NCBI GenBank assembly: GCA_023248505.1
Contig: JAHFEM010000168.1
Location: forward strand, 1 to 5,469
DNA: 5,469 nt
Source: Nitrospirota bacterium
GTDB taxonomy: Bacteria; Nitrospirota; Nitrospiria; SBBL01; Manganitrophaceae
Direction of reading: 5' to 3'
Numbering within the stretch: position 1 is the first letter of the stretch; every line of letters starts with the position of its first letter. The translations under genes and the position numbers were made by a program. Below, in pieces: positions 1 through 5,030 of this stretch. Below the pieces are notes generated by a model. That model saw nothing but the letters and a program-made list of their open reading frames with translations. It was not told the DNA's origin and ran no database searches.

Positions 1-90
1 GAACGAGAAACCCATCCGGTGCTTGTTTTCCCATCCCCCGACCTCCTCGGCGCTCTTTTGTGTTTCAAGGTCGAAGTAGACGATATTCAT
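1..90 (-). CDS. N-terminus of a putative RNase H-fold 3'-5' exonuclease (partial)
   Basis: Only the first 30 codons are present; the gene continues past base 1. The ATG at 90-88 is chosen because GGAGG (100-96) sits 5 nt upstream and an in-frame TAA lies further up (near 160) with no other good start between. The peptide begins MNIVYFDLETQKSAEEVGGW and continues ENKHRMGFSF. The D-L-E-T core near residues 7-10 is the first metal-binding motif of DEDD exonucleases, and the following S-A-E-E-V-G-G-W plus H-R-M-G resembles the conserved start of a bacterial family annotated as PolB-related or YprB-like RNase H-fold exonucleases, sometimes fused to helicases. Such proteins would trim nucleic acid in the cytoplasm. 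The remaining catalytic motifs lie outside the window, so activity and full domain make-up cannot be judged. Confidence 0.6.
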   Translation of the reverse strand, partial: MNIVYFDLETQKSAEEVGGWENKHRMGFSF

Positions 91-95
91 CAGAC

Positions 96-100
96 CCTCC
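96..100 (-). promoter_or_regulatory. Shine-Dalgarno site of the exonuclease-like gene
   Basis: GGAGG on the minus strand with a 5-nt spacer to the ATG at 90-88. It supports this start codon for the partial gene that leaves the window. Confidence 0.7.
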
Positions 101-168
101 GGTCCGGTGAACCGATTCGAAAAAATGAAACGGCGATTGATTCCGTGATTCAAATCCGTTTATCGGTC

Positions 169-253
169 TGAAGAAGATCGGGCATCTCTCATTCTCCGTC
201 CTGCCTTCTTCACAAGGGGTTCTTCCCGGGATTTCCCCCCGAGGTATGCCCGC
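169..253 (-). other. Possible structured 5' leader (interleaved stems) of the exonuclease-like gene
   Basis: Two perfect inverted repeats interleave here: TGAAGAAG (169-176) with CTTCTTCA (205-212), and CGGGCAT (179-185) with ATGCCCG (246-252). The a-b-a'-b' order is that of an H-type pseudoknot, or of two mutually exclusive hairpins. Read on the minus strand, the outer stem would start almost exactly at the start point predicted from the promoter at 260-289. No known riboswitch consensus was recognised. Perfect pairs of 7 and 8 bp can arise by chance in a leader this long, so this is an inference only. Confidence 0.25.
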
Positions 254-259
254 TATGCG

Positions 260-289
260 ACTTTACGGAATTGAGATCTCTTCTGTCAA
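260..289 (-). promoter_or_regulatory. Candidate sigma70-type promoter, leftward
   Basis: On the minus strand TTGACA (289-284, full consensus) is followed after 18 nt by TAAAGT (265-260, 4 of 6 matches to TATAAT). The predicted start point near 253 would give a leader of about 160 nt before the ATG at 90. The -35 box lies inside the tail of the decayed reading frame at 263-531, so it may instead be a fortuitous match. Confidence 0.4.
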
Positions 290-531
290 GGAATTCTTCA
301 CGTTAATCTCCTCGTTTGGCTCGAAAAGGGATCGCACCGTGCGGTCGATGAGGTCCCGATCTGAGTCATCGGCGAATTCGGCTCTCTTCCACCCGCCTGA
401 GAAGGCCGCCTCAGACCGATCGATGTCGGCGCGGCTTGCAAGATCACACGATATCCGATATAGTAAGAACCGCCATCCAGCCGCTCCTCATCTACTACAC
501 GAAAACCGCGGTGGACAAAAATGCACCTATC
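263..531 (-). pseudogene. Decayed, frameshifted gene remnant of unknown function
   Basis: Read on the minus strand, one frame from about 531 to 440 gives a protein-like stretch (core FRVVDEERLDGGSYYIGYRV), and a second frame takes over near 430-440 and runs to a TAA at 265-263 (parts: DIDRSEAAFSGGWKRAEF, DLIDRTVRSLFEPNEEINVK). The second frame has GC-rich third positions like the intact genes nearby. No ATG opens either frame early enough to encode the whole, and an in-frame TAG at 534-532 closes the first frame upstream. The simplest reading is the C-terminal part of a lost gene with one indel near the GCCGCGCC stretch. I do not recognise the family. The alternative is that both open stretches are chance; a sequencing error could explain the frameshift but not the missing start. 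Confidence 0.4.
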
Positions 532-540
532 CTATAAAAT
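512..540 (+). promoter_or_regulatory. Candidate sigma70-type promoter of the PP2C phosphatase gene
   Basis: TGGACA (512-517) and TAAAAT (535-540) each match consensus at 5 of 6 positions and are separated by 17 nt. A start point near 547 gives a leader of about 60-75 nt before the phosphatase start. It overlaps the upstream end of the leftward gene remnant, so the rightward promoter occupies sequence that was probably once coding on the other strand. Confidence 0.55.
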
Positions 541-605
541 GGGGTTATCCCAATCAAGTCCACTTCAAGGGATGATCACAACATCAAAACTGACGATCAA
601 AGCAG

Positions 606-1349
606 ATGAGGACTCCCGACGAAATGAAGGTCATGGCCGCAGGTTTAACCGATGTGGGTTGTGTCCGTCGATCCAACGAAGACAGCTTCGGACTCTCCCC
701 AGAGCTTAATCTTTACATTGTCGCCGACGGGATGGGAGGTCATGCGGCGGGCGAGGTCGCCAGCAAGATGGCGGTCCAGCTGATCAAGGAGTTTTTCTCC
801 TCTCCGGAAATTACCGAACAGACGGCGGAGATGAAGCTGGCCCGGGCCATCAACCATGCAAACCAGAGAATCCATGAAGCCGGCGGGAAAGACGCATCGC
901 TGAGCGGAATGGGGACGACCGTGGTGACCGTGCTGGCTCGGCCGGAGCAGGTGTTGATCGGCTTCGTGGGGGACAGCCGCGTCTATCTCCACCATCAAAA
1001 TAAAATAGAACAACTGACGCAAGATCACTCATTGGTGAACGAGTATGTCCGAAAGGGTCTCCTGACTCCCGAGGCGGCGGAGCGCCATCCCCTCAAACAT
1101 GTCATCAGCCGTGCGCTTGGCACCAGCCCCGCCGTGGATGTGGAAACCCTCCGCCGGAACCCCGAATCCGGGGATATCCTGCTTCTCTGCTCCGATGGCC
1201 TCAGCAACAAGCTCAACTTCGAAGAGATCAATTCCATCCTCCTGCAGACGAAAGATCATCTTGAGAAAGCTTGCAGCGCCCTGGTGGAAAAGGCGAAAGA
1301 AAAAGGGGGCGAGGATAACATCACGGTCATCTTAATCGGTTATCGCTAA
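606..1349 (+). CDS. PP2C-family (PPM) serine/threonine protein phosphatase, PrpC/Stp-like
   Basis: A cytoplasmic metal-dependent phosphatase that removes phosphate from Ser/Thr of proteins, usually opposing Hanks-type kinases. The 247-residue product is a single PP2C domain of normal bacterial length, with no membrane segment or extra sensor domain. The family motifs are all present in order: R-x-x-N-E-D (21-26), D-G-M-G-G-H (41-46) with G-E-x-A-S (49-53), G-T-T (103-105), G-D-S-R (122-125), Q-D-H-S (139-142), S-D-G-L (196-199) and G-G-E-D-N-I-T-V (234-241). Metal ligands D41, D197 and D237 are intact, and D123 fits the third metal site, so it should be active. The start is uncertain: ATG 606 has a weak ribosome site, while ATG 624 follows GAGG at 608-611 by 12 nt and gives a start more typical of the family; ATG 633 is also possible. 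No kinase or FHA gene is visible nearby. Confidence 0.95.
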   Translation: MRTPDEMKVMAAGLTDVGCVRRSNEDSFGLSPELNLYIVADGMGGHAAGEVASKMAVQLIKEFFSSPEITEQTAEMKLARAINHANQRIHEAGGKDASLSGMGTTVVTVLARPEQVLIGFVGDSRVYLHHQNKIEQLTQDHSLVNEYVRKGLLTPEAAERHPLKHVISRALGTSPAVDVETLRRNPESGDILLLCSDGLSNKLNFEEINSILLQTKDHLEKACSALVEKAKEKGGEDNITVILIGYR

Positions 1350-1384
1350 AAAAGATCCCTCCCCTGATCCGGCCGTCGAAGGGA

Positions 1385-1454
1385 CGTGATTCGTTACTCG
1401 TTAAACGTTAAACGTAAATTCTTCTACGAATTACGATTCACGAACAACGCTTAC
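1385..1454. repeat. Heptamer array with CG every 7 bp, containing an imperfect inverted repeat
   Basis: Ten consecutive 7-bp units fill this span; nine begin with CG, at 1385, 1392, 1399, 1406, 1413, 1427, 1434, 1441 and 1448. The unit at 1420 lacks CG. Units vary in the other five AT-rich positions (CGTTACT, CGTTAAA twice, CGAATTA, CGATTCA and so on). The array also folds: 1385-1401 pairs with 1426-1442 at 14 of 17 positions. GTCGAAG occurs on both sides (1375-1381 and 1458-1464), as a target duplication would, although a 7-bp match may be chance. It lies between the phosphatase and the regulator, in a gap with no open frame. Confidence 0.7.
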
Positions 1455-1520
1455 TAAGTCGAAGCAACATCTTCAACTCCCCCTATCGCCGTCTCCACGC
1501 AATCTCATTGGCATAAGGAA

Positions 1521-1543
1521 GAGGTCGGGCATCCCCTGACCTC
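1521..1543 (+). promoter_or_regulatory. Hairpin just upstream of the response-regulator start
   Basis: GAGGTC (1521-1526) pairs perfectly with GACCTC (1538-1543), and GGG (1527-1529) can pair with CCC inside it. The stem ends 9 nt before the ATG at 1553. The gene has only a poor ribosome site (GAGCAGG touching the ATG), while the purine-rich run AAGGAAGAGG at 1516-1524 enters the stem. The hairpin may therefore influence translation; this is inference. Confidence 0.35.
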
Positions 1544-1552
1544 CCGAGCAGG

Positions 1553-2974
1553 ATGAAAAAGATTCTTGTTATTGACGATGAGATCAGCATTCAGGAGTCC
1601 TTTCGGAACATCCTAAAGAGAGAGTATGCCCTTCTTTTTGCCTCCGACGGCGCGGAGGGGTTGCAGCGTTTTCAAGAGGCCTCTCCGGACCTCGTTCTCC
1701 TCGATCTCATTATGCCGCGCATGGATGGAATGACCACGCTCAAGCGGCTTCGCGAGGTCGATGCGACGATCCCGATCATCATGCTCACCGCCACCCAGAT
1801 GATCAAGACCGCGGTGGAGGCGATGAAAGCCGGCGCCGATGATTATCTGACCAAGCCCTTCGACCTGGAAGAGCTCAAGTGGGTCTTGTCCAAAACACTT
1901 TCCAATCACGACCTTGAAAAAGAGGTTCAGGCCCTCCGGACGGAAGTCTCCAAACGGTATGGGTTCGAAAACATCATCGGAAGCAGCCAAGCGATGCAAG
2001 AGGTCTTCGAAAAGGTCAAGCACGTCGCCGACACAAAAACAACCGTTCTCCTTCTGGGAGAAAGCGGCACCGGGAAAGAGCTCATCGCCAAGGCCCTCCA
2101 CTACAACAGCGGCCGAAGGAACCATCCGTTCCTGGCGATCAACTGCGCCGCCATCCCGGAGACGCTTCTCGAAAGCGAACTCTTCGGCCATGAGCGCGGG
2201 GCGTTCACCGATGCGCAGTCCCGCCGGATCGGGCAATTCGAACAGGCGCACCGGGGGACGCTCTTTCTCGATGAGGTGGCCGAGCTTTCGCTCTCCTGCC
2301 AAGCCAAAATCCTTCGCGTCCTGGAAGAACGAAAGTTCATGCGGGTCGGCGGATCGGAAATGATCGAGGCCGATGTCCGCATTATCGCCGCGACCAACAA
2401 GGATCTGGAAGAGGAGATTCGGAAAGGAAGCTTCCGGGAAGATCTTTACTATCGAATCAATGTCATCCCGATCCTCCTGCAGCCGCTCCGAAACCGGAGG
2501 GAAGACATTCCCCTTTTGATCAAGCATTTCCTCGACAAGAAATCGCACGGTGAGCCGCTCGCCCCGAAATCAATCACCGCGGAAACGATGGAGGTTCTTT
2601 GCCGGTATGATTGGCCGGGAAACGTCCGGGAGATGGAAAACCTCATTGAGCAGATGGCGACCCTCTCCTCCTCCGGCCTGCTGGATCTGGAAGATATCCC
2701 TTTGACGATTCGGAGAAAGCTGCATCAACAACCCCCTCCGAATCAGGCGATCCTTTCCGGAAAGATCCCCTTGGAGCAGGCGGTGGAGCAGCTCGAACGG
2801 CAGATGATCTCAGAGGCTCTGCAGCAGAGCGGCCATGTCCAGACGCGCGCCGCGCAGCGCCTCGGCATTTCGCGGCGGCAATTGAAATACAAGATGGACG
2901 CCCTCGGCTTGAGCGGCCCCAAGAGCGGATTGCACGAAGACAAAGAGGCGTCGCGGCCGCCTAACCCCCGCTGA
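1553..2974 (+). CDS. NtrC-family two-component response regulator (REC-AAA+-Fis)
   Basis: A sigma54-dependent transcription activator: phosphorylation of the receiver should permit AAA+ ring assembly, which remodels sigma54 RNA polymerase at distant enhancers. The receiver (1-120) has acidic D8-D9, phosphoacceptor D51, T79 and K101. The AAA+ domain (about 140-385) has Walker A G-E-S-G-T-G-K-E (169-176), Walker B T-L-F-L-D-E (236-241), sensor I near 277-285, arginine-rich F-R-E-D-L-Y-Y-R (294-301) and W-P-G-N-V-R-E (354-360). The sigma54-contact loop reads G-A-F-T-D-A (216-221), with D at the usual second G. A Fis-type HTH spans about 408-453 (A-A-Q-R-L-G-I-S-R-R-Q-L-K-Y-K), followed by a 20-residue polar tail. 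ATG 1553 is set by the standard receiver start MKKILVIDDE; its ribosome site is weak. No histidine kinase is adjacent in the window, so the signal is unknown. No convincing promoter was found in the 203-bp gap upstream. Its 3' end overlaps ribE by 14 bp. Confidence 0.95.
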   Translation: MKKILVIDDEISIQESFRNILKREYALLFASDGAEGLQRFQEASPDLVLLDLIMPRMDGMTTLKRLREVDATIPIIMLTATQMIKTAVEAMKAGADDYLTKPFDLEELKWVLSKTLSNHDLEKEVQALRTEVSKRYGFENIIGSSQAMQEVFEKVKHVADTKTTVLLLGESGTGKELIAKALHYNSGRRNHPFLAINCAAIPETLLESELFGHERGAFTDAQSRRIGQFEQAHRGTLFLDEVAELSLSCQAKILRVLEERKFMRVGGSEMIEADVRIIAATNKDLEEEIRKGSFREDLYYRINVIPILLQPLRNRREDIPLLIKHFLDKKSHGEPLAPKSITAETMEVLCRYDWPGNVREMENLIEQMATLSSSGLLDLEDIPLTIRRKLHQQPPPNQAILSGKIPLEQAVEQLERQMISEALQQSGHVQTRAAQRLGISRRQLKYKMDALGLSGPKSGLHEDKEASRPPNPR

Positions 2975-3575
2975 TCTTATTCCTCACCTCTGAATTCAAA
3001 AGTCTCTCAACATATTTCCCGATCAGATCACTCTCCAGATTCACCGGAGAGCCGATCGCCTTCAATCCCAACGTCGTCACCTTGGCGGTATGAGGAATGA
3101 TCGAGACGCTCATACCCCGATCAGTGAGATGGTTGATCGTCAGGCTCACGCCGTCGATGGCGATGGACCCTTTCTGAATACAGTACTTTAAAATATCGCT
3201 CGGCGCCTCGATGGTGAGGAGGATCGCATTCTCTTCCTGTTTTCTCTCGCGAATCACACCCACCCCCTCGACATGCCCCGAGACCAGGTGGCCCCCGATT
3301 CGGTCCATAATCCGCATGGCCCGCTCCAGATTGATGGGATCGCCCACCTTTAGGCCGCCGAGGCTGGTCACCCGCGCCGTTTCCGGGGAGAGATCGACGG
3401 TGAAACCCTCCTCGATCAAAGCCGTTGCCGTCGTGCAGACGCCGTTGATCGATATACTATCGCCGACCTCGAGTTCCTCCAAGACCCTCTTTGCCAAAAG
3501 GGCGAGCCGGATCGATTGAAGGTTCCGATCGATCGCCTTAACCACCCCAATCTCTTCGACAATGCCGGTAAACAT
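2961..3575 (-). CDS. ribE: Riboflavin synthase, alpha chain
   Basis: Catalyses the last step of riboflavin synthesis, the dismutation of two 6,7-dimethyl-8-ribityllumazine molecules into riboflavin and a pyrimidinedione that is recycled. The 204-residue length is normal. Two lumazine-binding barrel repeats are visible: the first opens M-F-T-G-I-V-E-E (1-8) with I-N-G-V-C (43-47), G-F-T-V-D-L (57-62), E-T (65-66) and N-L-E-R-A (82-86); the second has R-I-G-G-H-L-V-S-G-H-V-E-G (92-104), I-D-G-V-S-L-T-I-N (140-148), N-L-E (179-181) and the terminal D-L-I-G-K-Y-V-E-R (183-191). GGAG at 3584-3581, 5 nt before the ATG, fixes the start. It follows ribD and an esterase on the same strand and is probably the last gene of that operon, since the converging regulator overlaps its 3' end. 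The family is called ribE in Bacillus and ribC in E. coli. Confidence 0.96.
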   Translation of the reverse strand: MFTGIVEEIGVVKAIDRNLQSIRLALLAKRVLEELEVGDSISINGVCTTATALIEEGFTVDLSPETARVTSLGGLKVGDPINLERAMRIMDRIGGHLVSGHVEGVGVIRERKQEENAILLTIEAPSDILKYCIQKGSIAIDGVSLTINHLTDRGMSVSIIPHTAKVTTLGLKAIGSPVNLESDLIGKYVERLLNSEVRNKISGG

Positions 3576-3580
3576 AAGGG

Positions 3581-3584
3581 CTCC
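3581..3584 (-). promoter_or_regulatory. Shine-Dalgarno site of ribE
   Basis: GGAG on the minus strand, 5 nt before the ATG at 3575-3573. It lies outside the large inverted repeat at 3595-3666, so folding of that repeat would leave it free. Confidence 0.65.
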
Positions 3585-3594
3585 AAAACACGGC

Positions 3595-3666
3595 AGGCGG
3601 GAGGCGGAAGGGGGGGCGGGAAAGATGAGAAAAGATTTTTTCTCCTAGCCTTTCCGCCTCCCGCCT
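3595..3666 (-). repeat. Large inverted repeat (hairpin) between the esterase gene and ribE
   Basis: AGGCGGGAGGCGGAA (3595-3609) and TTCCGCCTCCCGCCT (3652-3666) are a perfect 15-bp inverted repeat, extended by two more pairs after one mismatch. A second hairpin, GAGAAAA (3627-3633) with TTTTCTC (3638-3644), sits in the loop. On the operon strand it begins 11 nt after the esterase stop (3680-3678) and ends 19 nt before the ribE start. The only T-run after it is four bases, interrupted from the stem, so it does not look like a normal intrinsic terminator. An attenuator, an mRNA stability element or a dispersed palindromic repeat all fit. Confidence 0.75.
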
Positions 3667-3677
3667 ACCCCCTCCCG

Positions 3678-5030
3678 TTACTTAGGTTTTACAGAAATAG
3701 TGACCGAAGCCGTATAGAACGCGCCCCGATCCCCTCTTCGTTTCGCCTCTTGCAAAAGGAGAGGGATCCCTTCCGAGAGCCGTCCCTCGAAACTCTTTTG
3801 ACCGTTGGTATAAACCGCCACCGGCTTTGAGAAATCGACCAGCCGGCGATTGAAAAAGAGGGTGTACTTCTCGACCCGCTCGCTTTTGACCTCCACACGG
3901 TTGTCTTTCACCTCGGCGGTCAACGAAGGGAAGTCTCCCTTCTTCACCTGTTCCGCCTCTTCCTGATCGAAAATCGATCCAAAAACACTGGCCACCTCTC
4001 CCGCAGCCTGATTGATCTCCGTCCAGTAAAACGGCTTTAAGTGCTCCGCGTCACGAATCGAGGTGACCCGGGTCGGATAGGGCTGCCGGCGCTGCCCTTC
4101 AAACCAGGCCACCAGCGCCGGCAATTCATCCTTGGGAAAGAAGTGACCTCCCGCCATCGGATGCACTTGTTCATGCTCGCGATAGATGTAGGGGATCTGG
4201 TGCTCTTTCAGATACGCGCTGATCTTCCGGGAGAGGATCACCGGCATCACCTCATCTTTGGCCCCATGGACGATGTAAATTCCGGTCGAGGAAAAATTAA
4301 GGAGAAAGGGAAAGATCTCATCCGGAATGCCGGCCGCCATGGGAGCGACGGCGGCGAAACGATCGGCATGGAAGATCCCGATGAGGTAGGTCCCGATCCC
4401 GCCGTTCGACATCCCGGTGAGATAAATCCGGTTGGGATCGATGCGGTACTTCGATCGAACGTCCTCGATCACCGCCAGGACCAAGGCCTCCCCCTCCGGA
4501 GTCCACCACGCCCCGTTCATCATCGTCGGACAGGCCAGGATCGACTTCTCCCCCAGGCGCGATTGCCACCGCTCAAGGTAACTATCCCCGGTGAAGCCGG
4601 CCCCGTGGAGACAGACGATCAGCGGGTAAGCGGCGGCCGGATCGTACGCCTCAGGAACGTAGAGAGCATAATCGGCCGGTACCGGATCCCCTTCGATATC
4701 GAGGTTCAGATGGAGCGGTCCGACCCGGGGCTGCGGCGGATAGAGCCCCCCCGCTTGAATCGCCTGCTCGACCTTTTCGAGGGTGACCCCCTTTTGACCT
4801 TGAATCTCGCTGAGCAGCGTCTCCGATTGCTTCGGATCGGCCGACGCCAAATATTGCTGGACCAAGAGATTGAGATCGTCCGGAGAACCGGCCTCGCCGG
4901 GGGCCGATCCATTCTTGAGACGATCGGTTGAAGAGACCGGGTCGGCCGAAGAGGCGCGCGGGACCTGTTGGGCTGGAACGCATGCATAGCAGAGCATCAA
5001 GAAGAGAATGGAAATTCGAATCGGACTCAT
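3678..5030 (-). CDS. Exported alpha/beta-hydrolase esterase (feruloyl esterase/PHB-depolymerase-like)
   Basis: A 450-residue secreted hydrolase acting in the envelope or outside; the substrate (ester or peptide) cannot be told from sequence. The N-terminus (MSPIRISILF, then L-M-L-C-Y-A-C) is a signal peptide. C17 after Y-A could be a lipobox cysteine, though position -3 is C rather than L, so ordinary cleavage after V-P-A (18-20) is also possible. Residues 30-100 are a polar, partly helical linker. The hydrolase core (about 105-315) has V-C-L-H-G-A-G (139-145), nucleophile S208 in G-M-S-N-G-G (206-211), acid D259 in H-G-A-K-D-E (255-260) and H296 in G-G-H (294-296), so the triad is complete. 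A beta-rich C-terminal part (about 320-450) resembles the extension of some secreted prolyl-oligopeptidase-like esterases. AGGAGG at 5042-5037, 6 nt from the ATG, is a very strong ribosome site. The start overlaps the ribD stop as ATGA, so the two are probably translationally coupled. Confidence 0.85.
   Translation of the reverse strand: MSPIRISILFLMLCYACVPAQQVPRASSADPVSSTDRLKNGSAPGEAGSPDDLNLLVQQYLASADPKQSETLLSEIQGQKGVTLEKVEQAIQAGGLYPPQPRVGPLHLNLDIEGDPVPADYALYVPEAYDPAAAYPLIVCLHGAGFTGDSYLERWQSRLGEKSILACPTMMNGAWWTPEGEALVLAVIEDVRSKYRIDPNRIYLTGMSNGGIGTYLIGIFHADRFAAVAPMAAGIPDEIFPFLLNFSSTGIYIVHGAKDEVMPVILSRKISAYLKEHQIPYIYREHEQVHPMAGGHFFPKDELPALVAWFEGQRRQPYPTRVTSIRDAEHLKPFYWTEINQAAGEVASVFGSIFDQEEAEQVKKGDFPSLTAEVKDNRVEVKSERVEKYTLFFNRRLVDFSKPVAVYTNGQKSFEGRLSEGIPLLLQEAKRRGDRGAFYTASVTISVKPK

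Noticed and set aside
179..252. Seven-base-pair closing stem over about 74 nt, like a tRNA
   Set aside because: No T-arm, anticodon arm or invariant tRNA bases are found on either strand.
246..575. Open frame of 109 codons on the plus strand
   Set aside because: Its residue make-up is not protein-like, its ATG has no properly spaced ribosome site, and it lies opposite minus-strand frames that look more like coding remnants.
1350..1384. Terminator after the phosphatase gene
   Set aside because: Only a weak CCCT/AGGG pairing with a large loop and no T-run downstream on the plus strand.
1508..1525. TTGGCAT resembling the -24 half of a sigma54 promoter before the regulator
   Set aside because: The -12 GC element is missing at the required spacing, so it does not support autoregulation through sigma54.
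1613..2548. Open frame of 311 codons on the minus strand
   Set aside because: It is the antisense shadow of the NtrC-family regulator, whose domains are fully recognisable on the plus strand.
3576..3677. Possible FMN riboswitch before ribE
   Set aside because: The gap is a simple long foldback and lacks the conserved multi-helix FMN-riboswitch core; any such element would more likely precede ribD or the operon, outside the window.
4041..4931. Open frame of 296 codons on the plus strand
   Set aside because: It lies entirely opposite the esterase gene and reflects its GC-rich codon usage; no recognisable domain.
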